Source: Planctomycetota bacterium (lineage in GTDB: Bacteria > Planctomycetota > UBA11346). From it: a DNA stretch of 64,000 bases. Location of the stretch: positions 249,125-313,124 of the forward strand of contig JADGDD010000001.1 of NCBI GenBank assembly GCA_016745075.1, given 5' to 3'. The translations under genes were made by a program, and so were the position numbers. Below the pieces are notes generated by a model. The model was given only the letters and a program-made list of their open reading frames with translations. It did no database searches and was not told the DNA's origin. Below, one piece after another: positions 47,842 through 56,027 of the stretch (position 1 is the first letter of the stretch; the number at the start of each line of letters is the position of its first letter).

Positions 47842-47904
47842 TATCGTTTTACGCGTTGCGCAAGCCCCTTGCTTGCGGAGTGAAGCATATGAAACTCTCT
47901 GTCT

Positions 47905-49167
47905 ATGTGGTTATTATTGTGTCTGTCGTGGTTGCTGAGTGTCTTTGCGGTTATGAGTCGAGCAGCCCTCAATGAATTCTCGTTAGCAGATGCGGAAGAG
48001 GTTCTGCGTATTCGTGGTACTATCCGCGAAGACCTGCCCTTGTTGGAACGTTTTGCGGAAGAACTGCCCAACCATTCTTTTTCATTTTTGATGTTGATTC
48101 AGCTCGGAAAAGCTATGGGGGTTGTGGCTATCTGGAACCTCTTGGAACCACTTTCAAGCACAGAAATAACCGTGTGGTTATGGTATCTCTGTGCTATGGG
48201 CGGTTTTCTTATAACCTGCGACACCATGGTTCGACCTATTGCAGTTGCTTACCCAGAGTATTTGACCATGCGACTGATGCGTTATTGGAAAGTTATGGCT
48301 GTGCTTATGTGGCTGCCGTTTTTGCCGTTTCGTCTTGTGCATAATGGAATGGGGTATTTGATTCGTCGCGGTGAGCAGGAAGATCCAGAAGATAAAGCTG
48401 AGGATGATATTATGGCGGTTGTATCGTTAATGGAGGCAACGGGCCGTATTCAAGAAACCGAGCGAGACATGATAGAAGCGGTGCTTCGTTTAAACGAAAT
48501 AACCGCAGCAGAAGTCATGACTCCACGCACAGACATGACTGCGATCAGCATAGAAAGCTCCTTGGAAGAAGCATACGTTGCCATTCAAGAAAGTGGTCAC
48601 AGTCGTATGCCAGTCTATAAAGAAAATAGAGATGTTATTATTGGGGTCCTGTATGTAAAAGATATGATTGCCAGTAGGAAAGATACAGAAGGCACAGTAG
48701 AACAGACAGTAGAAAGCTTGATGCGACAACCATTGTTTATCCCAGAATCGAATTGTATCACTGATGTGCTGTCCAGCTTACGGCAAGATAGGGTCCATTT
48801 AGCCGTTGTCTTAGATGAATACGGCGGAACGGCGGGGGTGGTGACTTTAGAGGATATAGTAGAGGAAGTCTTTGGTGAAATAGAAGATGAATACGACGAA
48901 GTGAAAGAAGAGGATGTACGTCGTCTAGATGATGCCTCATTAGATCTGGATGCCCGCATGAAAGTGCAGGAAGTAAACGAACGCTTTGATATAAACCTCC
49001 CAGAAAATGATCGGTATGAAAGCATTGGTGGTCTAGTGACCTGTATGTGTGGCCACATTCCAGAGGAAGGTGAAGAGTGGACCGATGAAGCGAGAAACTG
49101 TCAGATGCAAGTGTTGGAAGCGACGGACCGACGGGTTGTACGTCTACGTTTGCTACTCCTTGAATAG
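47905..49167 (+). CDS. CNNM/CorC-type membrane protein with CBS pair (HlyC/CorC family)
   Basis: A 420-residue protein. The N-terminal 150 residues are a DUF21/CNNM-type membrane domain (segments at about 2-18, 60-80, 83-105 and 130-150), slightly shorter than usual. Two CBS domains follow (about 195-325: EVMTPRTDMTAISIESSLEEAYVAI, VLYVKDMIAS, HLAVVLDEYGGTAGVVTLEDI). The C-terminal transporter-associated domain covers about 340-420 (VNERFDINLPENDRYESIGG). Homologues are linked to Mg2+ or Co2+ handling. No good ribosome site lies before the ATG at 47905. Confidence 0.9.
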   Translation: MWLLLCLSWLLSVFAVMSRAALNEFSLADAEEVLRIRGTIREDLPLLERFAEELPNHSFSFLMLIQLGKAMGVVAIWNLLEPLSSTEITVWLWYLCAMGGFLITCDTMVRPIAVAYPEYLTMRLMRYWKVMAVLMWLPFLPFRLVHNGMGYLIRRGEQEDPEDKAEDDIMAVVSLMEATGRIQETERDMIEAVLRLNEITAAEVMTPRTDMTAISIESSLEEAYVAIQESGHSRMPVYKENRDVIIGVLYVKDMIASRKDTEGTVEQTVESLMRQPLFIPESNCITDVLSSLRQDRVHLAVVLDEYGGTAGVVTLEDIVEEVFGEIEDEYDEVKEEDVRRLDDASLDLDARMKVQEVNERFDINLPENDRYESIGGLVTCMCGHIPEEGEEWTDEARNCQMQVLEATDRRVVRLRLLLLE

Positions 49168-49326
49168 TGAACGCTTGGCTAATTTGTAACGGTTTAAACG
49201 GTATATATGAAGGGGTCTTGCAATTCCTTATTCTTTACTAATCTTCCCGCACCGCAGTGAGCGGGACCAAGAAGAATAGAAAGCGTGCGGTGTAGCATTC
49301 CGCTTTGATCTGCTCTTTCTAAGATC

Positions 49327-49355
49327 TTGATGATACGTTCTTTATAGGGTATACT
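49327..49355 (+). promoter_or_regulatory. Predicted sigma70 promoter upstream of the DksA-like gene
   Basis: TTGATG (49327-49332) and TATACT (49350-49355) are 17 bp apart, giving a leader of about 95 nt before the ATG at 49458. The rest of the 49168-49457 gap holds a short CCCGC/GCGGG hairpin near 49246-49265 and nothing else recognised. Confidence 0.5.
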
Positions 49356-49457
49356 TCTTCTCGTCATTTTATACTGATCCGTCAAAATAAATATAGACAC
49401 CGCAAGAAAATATGTTCAAATAAAGAAATAACGACAACGAATTGAAGGGGGTTGACG

Positions 49458-49895
49458 ATGGCCGCAAAAACAACAAAAGTGAAAGAAGTGTTTTCAAAGG
49501 CAGATTTAAAGAAGTGGCGTTCATTGCTTGTTGCTGTACGTCGCGAGAAATTTGAAGACATCAAAGATTTAATGGCAGATGTAACTGATTGCGAAGACGG
49601 GCATACCTTGCCAACGCATCAAGCAGACCGCGGATTTGATAGCGAGTTGCAAGAAATGAGCATTGGCAACTTGGATAACGAAGAAGAGTTGTTGTGGATG
49701 ATTGACCGCGCTATTTCAAAGATTGAAACCAGCATACCTTACCCATTTGGTCTGTGTGAAATCACCAAGAAACCAATTCCTAAGAACCGCTTAAAACTGT
49801 TACCATGGAACCCGTTCTCAGTGGAAGGTTCTCAATACTGTGATGATAACGGTTTACTTATGCAAGAAGTATTGGATTCAGAAGAAGTTCCGTAA
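49458..49895 (+). CDS. DksA/TraR-like transcription factor with an incomplete zinc site
   Basis: A 145-residue protein starting MAAKTTKVKEVF at an ATG with AAGGGGG 6 nt upstream; a TTG 6 bp earlier is less likely. The N-terminal coiled coil (KADLKKWRSLLVAVRREKFEDIKDLM) and the acidic tip DVTDCEDGHTLPTHQADRGFDSEL fit DksA. The C-terminal zinc finger is degraded: FGLCEITKKPIPKNRLKLLPW retains one cysteine and YCDDNG one more, whereas DksA needs four. It probably binds the RNA polymerase secondary channel in the stringent response. A strong hairpin follows. Confidence 0.82.
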   Translation: MAAKTTKVKEVFSKADLKKWRSLLVAVRREKFEDIKDLMADVTDCEDGHTLPTHQADRGFDSELQEMSIGNLDNEEELLWMIDRAISKIETSIPYPFGLCEITKKPIPKNRLKLLPWNPFSVEGSQYCDDNGLLMQEVLDSEEVP

Positions 49896-49924
49896 GTAAC
49901 GTTCTCCAAGCGTTTAAAGTATAT

Positions 49925-49956
49925 GAATAGCCAGTCTCTTTTGAGGCTGGCTATTC
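49925..49956 (+). terminator. Stem-loop after the DksA-like gene
   Basis: GAATAGCCAGTCTC (49925-49938) pairs with GAGGCTGGCTATTC (49943-49956), 14 bp with one wobble and a TTTT loop. The following sequence is only moderately T-rich. It lies 29 bp after the stop. Confidence 0.65.
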
Positions 49957-50112
49957 TATTAAATGATAGATTTGATGAGATAAATAAAACGGTCTTTTAC
50001 AAGCTCGGTGGGTGGATAAAATGATTGATCTGTTCAGTCCTTGAGTAGATTCTTTATTTGCTTGTAGAGATCGGGTGTGAGCAGAGCAGGAATCCCTGCG
50101 TGTTTGTCGATA

Positions 50113-50133
50113 TATACTCCCCCCCAAAAAAAA
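50113..50133 (+). promoter_or_regulatory. TATACT box followed by a C7A8 homopolymer tract
   Basis: TATACT at 50113-50118 is directly followed by seven C (50119-50125) and eight A (50126-50133), 33 bp before the NahK-like start codon. No good -35 box is at the correct distance. Such a tract near a transcription start could promote slippage or length variation. The remaining 49957-50112 has no gene. Confidence 0.35.
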
Positions 50134-50166
50134 CATTGAGACAGCACTCTTATTGTGGAGCTATAA

Positions 50167-51273
50167 ATGAGTAACCAAAAGTATGACCTTTCACAAATCA
50201 TGAACAGCTTTGATGTGCTTGGTACAGTCTGTTCGGCTGCTCCCTGTGGAAATGGGCATATTAATGACACTTTCCAAATAACTCTTGAAGCAGACGGCCA
50301 ACAGACACGTTACGTTTTGCAACGCATCAATACTGATATTTTTAAGGATATTGATGCGGTTATGGATAATATTCAGCGGGTAACTGCACATTGCCGTTCT
50401 GCGCTAGGTGAAAAGGGTATTCAAGATCTAACTCAGCGTGTGTTGACTTATGTACCAGCACGGAATGGAGCATCATATGTAGAGCATGAAAGTGGTTGTT
50501 GGCGTTGTTCCTATTTTATCGAAAATAGTGTTGCTTATGATATTATCGAAACGCCAGCACTTGCTTACGAAGGTGCGAAAAGTTTTGGTGCGTTTCAGCG
50601 TCAGCTCGTAGATGTACCAGGAAAACGTTTAGTAGAGACTTTGCCTCACTTTCACGATACACCGTTCCGTTATCAACGTTTCTGCAAAGCTATTCAGGAA
50701 GATGCCGTCAGTCGAGTCGGTACGGTCACTCGTGAAATTCAATTTATTCATGGTTATGCTGATAAATTTGCTACGGTTGTAAATGGTTTAGCAGATGGTT
50801 CTATTCCAGAACGAGTGACCCATAACGACACCAAATTAAATAACGTGCTGATGGATGCAGAGCATGGTACAGGGCTGTGCGTTATTGATCTGGACACTCT
50901 TATGCCAGGTTCGTCTTTGTATGACTTTGGTGATATGGTGCGCTCTGCAACAAATGCTGTTGCGGAAGATGAGCCAGATTATACACAAGTCCAGATGCGT
51001 ATGCTCATTTTCCGTGCATTGCTTGAGGGGTATATGAGTGAAATGGGTACATTTTTGAGTGAACGTGAGCGTGAATTATTACCATTTTCAGCGATCCTTA
51101 TTACGATAGAAATGGGTATGCGTTTTCTGACTGATTATCTCAGTGGTGATAAATATTACAAAATTCAGCATGAACAACATAATCTTGATCGTTGCCGTAC
51201 GCAGCAAGCACTGGTTGAGTCTATGGAATCACAACTCGAAGAAATGAATGCTTTAGTACAGACCTGTTTGTAG
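50167..51273 (+). CDS. APH-fold sugar kinase, NahK-like (N-acetylhexosamine 1-kinase type)
   Basis: A 368-residue aminoglycoside phosphotransferase-fold kinase resembling N-acetylhexosamine 1-kinase from mucin-sugar pathways. Features are GNGHINDTFQITL near 28-40, the ATP lysine-type segment YVLQRINTDIFKDIDAVMDNIQRVT, the catalytic loop VTHNDTKLNNVL with D221, and VIDLDTLMPGSSLYDFGD for the metal site. A GGAG site lies 7 nt before the ATG. It converges on the second glycosidase locus. Together with desulfation and glycosidase genes this suggests phosphorylation of a released amino sugar, but the sugar is not proven. Confidence 0.82.
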   Translation: MSNQKYDLSQIMNSFDVLGTVCSAAPCGNGHINDTFQITLEADGQQTRYVLQRINTDIFKDIDAVMDNIQRVTAHCRSALGEKGIQDLTQRVLTYVPARNGASYVEHESGCWRCSYFIENSVAYDIIETPALAYEGAKSFGAFQRQLVDVPGKRLVETLPHFHDTPFRYQRFCKAIQEDAVSRVGTVTREIQFIHGYADKFATVVNGLADGSIPERVTHNDTKLNNVLMDAEHGTGLCVIDLDTLMPGSSLYDFGDMVRSATNAVAEDEPDYTQVQMRMLIFRALLEGYMSEMGTFLSERERELLPFSAILITIEMGMRFLTDYLSGDKYYKIQHEQHNLDRCRTQQALVESMESQLEEMNALVQTCL

Positions 51274-51310
51274 TTCTGTGACAGTACGAATAAAAACACA
51301 GCTCATTTTT

Positions 51311-54193
51311 TTATACGTGTAGTGGAAGTAATTCGTATTCTGCTCCTGCTGGCATGGTGTCTGGGTAGAAATAGTACCAGCTATAAAAACCGGTTAGGCG
51401 TTGATATGGCGGGGTTTTGATTTGCCAAAAGTGCGGTCCAAGCAGGTTGCGCGGTGTTGTGCACGAACGTGCTTCTATGGTATGTGGACGCGTATCCCAC
51501 GGGCCGAAGATCTGCATTTCAGCGCTTGAAAGGTCTTGTAGACCATAGTCTTTCCCATCAATGTATATACGAGTTGAGCCGAAACCTATAGATGGAATGC
51601 GCAGACCTATATGTGTAGTCGGCTCTGTTAAGGTAAAAGTAGTCCTACGTGTAATAATACCATTGTAAAATGGAAGTCCTTGTTCAGTCAGGTTGCCGCT
51701 ACTCAGTGTACGTGTTGCACGAATAATAAAACCACGTTCAGCAGCATCACAAGAGAAATCACCAAGAATATAAATGCGATCAATTTCTGCTAGTGGATGA
51801 AAGCGGGCACAGCGCAATTCTACGGTGTTTTTTCCCTGTTGTAGATGTTTAGCGATAGAGATACGACGAATTCCGGGGTCAAGGTAGGACGGTGCGTTGG
51901 TAAAATCGCATAAGATATTATTAACAAAAATAGTGTAGAGCCATGGGCGTTCTAGAGCGAGGCTTAAATCGGATTGTTGTACCTGATCATTGTCTTCGTC
52001 TATATGAAAATGATAGCGAGCGGTAAACCCACTGTCATCAGGGAAAGTCGCATCAATAATGGTTCGTTTATATTGAATAGTACGCCATGGGTTTCCATTG
52101 TAACCCTGTGCTTGCCAGCAGAGCTCGCATGCTTTCATCACAGAAATAGTGTGATGCCATTCATTGTTGATGTGTAGATCACAATAATCAATCATAAGAA
52201 CATTGTTATCGAGTCGTTCTATATGCCAGTGTTGTGGCAGTAGGGTTGTGGCAGTAACGGGCTCTTTGCGTTGCTGACTACGGGAAGGGTCTTCGTGAAG
52301 AATAAGTACATCGCCGGCGGCCATGTGGATCGTTGTAGGAGCATCCTGCCGGTGGCCGTCTTGTGTATTGAGTATTGAGCAATAGCCGTGGCTGCTGTTC
52401 AAATTAAAGGAACAGCTTTCTTGTGATATGTTAAAGAGGATATGCAGTAAGCTGCCATCTTCACATATGCGGGTTTGTTGGCTTATAGCAGTCGGGAGGG
52501 GGAAGGCATCTTCTTGAGTGATAAGTGGCGGACAGTTTTTTTGCAGGTTTGCAATAAGTGTTTGTTCATCGGTAAAAACTGCACAGGGAATATTTGCAAC
52601 GGCATTATTGATCTGCCCATCAATAAGTTGTGGTCCCAGACCAAGGCGAAGAATTTTTCCACCTGCCGTAGCAAATGTCTGTAAAAGAGTAAGGGTACTA
52701 CTGAGGCAATGTTCCATATGTGTTGGAATAAGAATGTATTCATAGACCATTTCTCCAATACGAAGCGAAGCTCCTTCCAGAGAAGCATGTTTTTCCATCA
52801 GCAGTTCATCACCAAGGTCATAGTCAATGTGTGCGAAATGAAGTCGTAACAAAAAGTCAGCATGCTGTTGGCGAAGTGTTTCTAAAGGAGCTGTGTCGTG
52901 TGGTGTTGCCTGTATCCACCCTGTTGTGGTTGGATGTAAAACAAGAGTTCGCGCTAATCGTTGTCCTGTCTGTACACAGACATTCAAACGAGCCATATGG
53001 TCGGCAAGGTCCTTGTAGTCGCCCCACCAGCTGGCATGGTCGCTGAGTGTTTGTGGGAAATCGTATTTACGGAACCCTAAAATACTTTGAAAACTGAGGT
53101 GTTCAACTACATGGGTGACACCGTGGCAGAGAGCGAAATCAGCAAGGTGTTTAAGTTGCTCAATACCTGTTTCATACCCAACGGCTCCAGCCAGCTCACA
53201 TGAGCATTTTTCACTACCAAGTTGCGCAGCAGCGCTAGCCATTTCACGGAGGGTTAAAAAGAAAATGGCGTTATGTGCATCATCGCCTAAGCGAAATTGA
53301 TCACCGAGAATATCGACGCCGGGCCAATGAAAGGCTTCATAAGCATCCATACAATTGGGAGTATCAAACGGTTCTGGCCAACGGTGTTCCCATAAATGAC
53401 CGGTAAAAATAATACCGCTTTGTTCGCAATGCTCTTTTAATCTACTAAAGAAATTATTTTTAAGTAATTTTTGCAGGCAGCGATAATAAGCAAAACGAGT
53501 GTGGGTGGCAGTTTCGCTATCATAAAATAAATCGCTTAATCGTTCTCGTAGAGAAAAACCAAATGCTGAGTGAACGGCATCTTCGATGATGTTGGAATAC
53601 GAAAGTGTCTTTTTGGGAGTTCCTGGCCCACCCCGTACGCCGGCTTCATCATTGTATGAAAATTGAACCGTGTTGCCGTAGCCATGTCCGCAGTGTGTTT
53701 GATAAGCATCATAGGTGTTGGATAGAAACTCATCAACAATGGCGGGATCTAAGGTGTCAGGGGCTTTCTGTACACCGTACCATTGTAATTTAGGACTACT
53801 GCCAAGGACGATTTCTGGTTGTGTGGAAAGAGATGTTTCGTGTGCTGCGGGTTTATCGCTGAGACGAATGTATTGATATGGTTTATCGACGGTGGCAGGT
53901 GTTAAGCCTGCAGCCATAGGTGGCGGATAATGATGTTCATCGAAAATATTACAACTAAGCTCTAAACGTTTGCATTCTTGCTGGGCATAATTCCAAAGCT
54001 CAAACCATTCTGCACTCAAATATTCAGTTACCAGACCAACGCGTGAATGAATAACTACACCGCCGCAGCCATGTGCAGCAAATTGTTCAAGCTGCTCAGT
54101 AATGCGCTCTGTGCTCATGCACTCGTTCCAGACCCAATAGGGGGTAGATCGATACTGTTGCGGCGGATTGATGAAATTCTTTAGTATATTCAT
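51311..54193 (-). CDS. GH106-like glycoside hydrolase, paralogue of the 15-18 kb gene
   Basis: A 960-residue paralogue of the glycosidase at 15005-17890, with the same opening (YRSTPYWVWNECM, GGVVIHSRVGLVTEYLSAEWF), GHLWEHRWPEP where the other has GHEMEHCWPDP, and the same end (GLPFYNGII, NLLGPHFW). The DEDTYPSG segment of the first reads DEHHYPPP here and the FFDEPE segment reads YNDEAG, so the active sites may differ. It has no signal peptide. Its ATG overlaps the sulfatase stop by 4 bp (ATGA). Last gene of the LacI-controlled operon. Function in a sulfated-sugar pathway is inferred. Confidence 0.75.
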   Translation of the reverse strand: MNILKNFINPPQQYRSTPYWVWNECMSTERITEQLEQFAAHGCGGVVIHSRVGLVTEYLSAEWFELWNYAQQECKRLELSCNIFDEHHYPPPMAAGLTPATVDKPYQYIRLSDKPAAHETSLSTQPEIVLGSSPKLQWYGVQKAPDTLDPAIVDEFLSNTYDAYQTHCGHGYGNTVQFSYNDEAGVRGGPGTPKKTLSYSNIIEDAVHSAFGFSLRERLSDLFYDSETATHTRFAYYRCLQKLLKNNFFSRLKEHCEQSGIIFTGHLWEHRWPEPFDTPNCMDAYEAFHWPGVDILGDQFRLGDDAHNAIFFLTLREMASAAAQLGSEKCSCELAGAVGYETGIEQLKHLADFALCHGVTHVVEHLSFQSILGFRKYDFPQTLSDHASWWGDYKDLADHMARLNVCVQTGQRLARTLVLHPTTTGWIQATPHDTAPLETLRQQHADFLLRLHFAHIDYDLGDELLMEKHASLEGASLRIGEMVYEYILIPTHMEHCLSSTLTLLQTFATAGGKILRLGLGPQLIDGQINNAVANIPCAVFTDEQTLIANLQKNCPPLITQEDAFPLPTAISQQTRICEDGSLLHILFNISQESCSFNLNSSHGYCSILNTQDGHRQDAPTTIHMAAGDVLILHEDPSRSQQRKEPVTATTLLPQHWHIERLDNNVLMIDYCDLHINNEWHHTISVMKACELCWQAQGYNGNPWRTIQYKRTIIDATFPDDSGFTARYHFHIDEDNDQVQQSDLSLALERPWLYTIFVNNILCDFTNAPSYLDPGIRRISIAKHLQQGKNTVELRCARFHPLAEIDRIYILGDFSCDAAERGFIIRATRTLSSGNLTEQGLPFYNGIITRRTTFTLTEPTTHIGLRIPSIGFGSTRIYIDGKDYGLQDLSSAEMQIFGPWDTRPHTIEARSCTTPRNLLGPHFWQIKTPPYQRLTGFYSWYYFYPDTMPAGAEYELLPLHV

Positions 54194-55599
54194 TGTGCTT
54201 TACGCCCTTCTAGCAACTGACGTTTGGTCCATGGGTTAATCATTGGATCATTTTCTTGTTCCATCCAAGTAATAAGGCGTTTGCGCAACCGTTGTAATTC
54301 ATGAGCATATTGTGATTCGTTAACGAGGTTGTTTACTTCGCCAGGATCAGAATCAAGGTCGTAGAGTTCATCGGTATCGGTGGCTGTCCAAATATATTTC
54401 CACCGGCGATCACGAACACAGCGTTGAGAACATAGTCCAAATTGATTGTTCTGGTATTGTCCATAAATATCTTCTCGTCCGGTGCCACCAGTATCGGTAA
54501 AGAGAGGGAGAAGACTTTCGCCTGTGAATGATTCTGGCACAGTGCCGCCAGCAGCTTCAATTAGAGTACGGGAAATGTCTAAGGCATTGCAGGTAAATTC
54601 ATCGGTACTCCTGCCTGCTTGAATCTGTTCTGGCCAACGAACAATCATTGGTACGCGGAATACGCAATCGTATAAAATATAGTGTTGGTCAATTAGTCCG
54701 TGGTCGCCTGTAGAGTCGCCGTGGTCAGTGGTATAAACAACAATGGTGTTTTCACGCAGGCCTAGTGCATCTAGCTCTGCAAGGACACGGCCAATTTGGT
54801 GATCGAGCTCTGCGATGATAGCAAAATACCGAGTGACAAATTCGTTCCAGTTTTCTTCCCAGTTCCAGTGTTCAACACCCCAGTCCATTTGTTGTTGGCG
54901 TTGACCAAAAGGCTTGCCATGTAAGTCATCATGTGCGCCAGGCCATGGTGGCATCTCTTTCTCTTTAAACATATCCATCCAGTGACGACTTGGATAGCAA
55001 GGAAGGTGTGGTTCTGGTGGTTCCCAAAAAATAGCAAAAGGTTTGTCTTGCTGGTTAAAACGTTGCAGCATATCAATTGTTTTATCTGCTGCCCAATGAA
55101 GGCGCGTTTGTTCAGGGCCTGCATCTTCATCAACGCCACCATAATAGAATTCAAAGAACCCATCTTTGGGTCGTGGTAAAGGAGGGAGGCCTTGGTCTTT
55201 GCGCCATTGTGGGTAACGCCAGGTTTCGGCAACCTCATGGAAACCATAATCTTCGTGATCTGGATTTTTGTTCTTATGCACATGCCATTTATCAAGAAAG
55301 CCAAGATGATATCCCGCATCACGCAAACATTGCCCCATAGTGCGCATCGGCTTATGTGGACGAGAGGCATCACTATCCCAGTTCGCAACTTGTTGATGTT
55401 GATGGGGCCAGACTCCGCAATGTAGACTGGCTCGTGCAGGGCAACAAATAGGCACTGGGCAAAAGGCATGGGTGAAATTTAAACCATCAGCAGCCAGTTG
55501 ATCAAGATTCGGAGTTATTGCCATTGTGTGCCCATTTACTGCCAAGGCATCATAGCGATGTTTATCAGATTGGATAAAAATAATATTTGGCTGAGTCAT
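54190..55599 (-). CDS. Sulfatase (type I), no signal peptide
   Basis: A 469-residue arylsulfatase-family enzyme. The metal segment IIFIQSDKHRYDAL begins the protein. The maturation motif is CCPAR at 52-56, with C52 the predicted formylglycine. DKWHVHKNKN supplies the conserved lysine and histidine, and TTDHGDSTGDHGL the second metal site. It lacks an export signal, like the sulfatase at 13276-14907. The two are distant in sequence and seem to belong to different subfamilies. It is coupled to the glycosidase by overlap and lies 54 bp after the ASRT-like gene. Confidence 0.92.
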   Translation of the reverse strand: MTQPNIIFIQSDKHRYDALAVNGHTMAITPNLDQLAADGLNFTHAFCPVPICCPARASLHCGVWPHQHQQVANWDSDASRPHKPMRTMGQCLRDAGYHLGFLDKWHVHKNKNPDHEDYGFHEVAETWRYPQWRKDQGLPPLPRPKDGFFEFYYGGVDEDAGPEQTRLHWAADKTIDMLQRFNQQDKPFAIFWEPPEPHLPCYPSRHWMDMFKEKEMPPWPGAHDDLHGKPFGQRQQQMDWGVEHWNWEENWNEFVTRYFAIIAELDHQIGRVLAELDALGLRENTIVVYTTDHGDSTGDHGLIDQHYILYDCVFRVPMIVRWPEQIQAGRSTDEFTCNALDISRTLIEAAGGTVPESFTGESLLPLFTDTGGTGREDIYGQYQNNQFGLCSQRCVRDRRWKYIWTATDTDELYDLDSDPGEVNNLVNESQYAHELQRLRKRLITWMEQENDPMINPWTKRQLLEGRKAQ

Positions 55600-55653
55600 G
55601 ATGTAGTTTTCCTCTTATGAAGTGTACAGTATAATTGTTTGCTACGTTATTTG

Positions 55654-56025
55654 TTATTCATAAATAGCAGGAGCACAATAATAAGCCATATTTGCTTGAG
55701 TGGTATCAAGGCGACCAAACTGCGCGACTATTGGACTGTCACATCGAAGGCGGATAGCATATTGGGTGAGTGCAGGGATGATCACTCCTCCAATATGCTC
55801 TGGAATGTCTGTATGTAAAGAAACGACGCGTTGTCCAGCTACAGGAATTTCTATATCACAGATTGGGTTTTTATCGTCGAAATAAATATCTATGAGAACA
55901 GTGACATCTTGTTTCTGTGTATTCAAAATCATAATTGCTTCGTGGGCATCAACTGGGCCACCGTCTTTTTCAGGAAGGTAGCCATCTGGGAAGTACCATG
56001 TTTTTGCGCCGCCTGTAGTGCTCAT
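55654..56025 (-). CDS. ASRT-fold (sensory rhodopsin transducer-like) small protein
   Basis: A 123-residue protein matching the Anabaena sensory rhodopsin transducer family: GAKTWYFPDGYLP at the N-terminus, DAHEAIMILNTQKQDVTVLIDIYFDDKNP in the middle, and SPIVAQFGRLDTTQANMAY at the end. No rhodopsin is present. Members of this superfamily often occur in carbohydrate-related clusters and have been proposed to bind small ligands such as sugars. It starts 2 bp after the M24-like stop, with AAGGA upstream, and is followed by the sulfatase. I infer a ligand-binding or chaperone-like role for the operon's sugar. Confidence 0.82.
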   Translation of the reverse strand: MSTTGGAKTWYFPDGYLPEKDGGPVDAHEAIMILNTQKQDVTVLIDIYFDDKNPICDIEIPVAGQRVVSLHTDIPEHIGGVIIPALTQYAIRLRCDSPIVAQFGRLDTTQANMAYYCAPAIYE

Positions 56026-56027
56026 CT

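Noticed and set aside
47859..47877. CGCAAG/CTTGCG inverted repeat as an operator between the C45-like and CorC genes
   Set aside because: Only 6 bp per arm and no second copy was noticed, so no regulator can be proposed.
49168..49457. Small RNA or tRNA gene between the CorC and DksA genes
   Set aside because: No tRNA arms or SRP/6S-like cores are visible; only a short hairpin and a promoter for the next gene.
54771..55469. Open frame of about 230 codons on the minus strand inside the sulfatase gene
   Set aside because: It is a shifted frame of the sulfatase; the sulfatase frame carries all conserved motifs.
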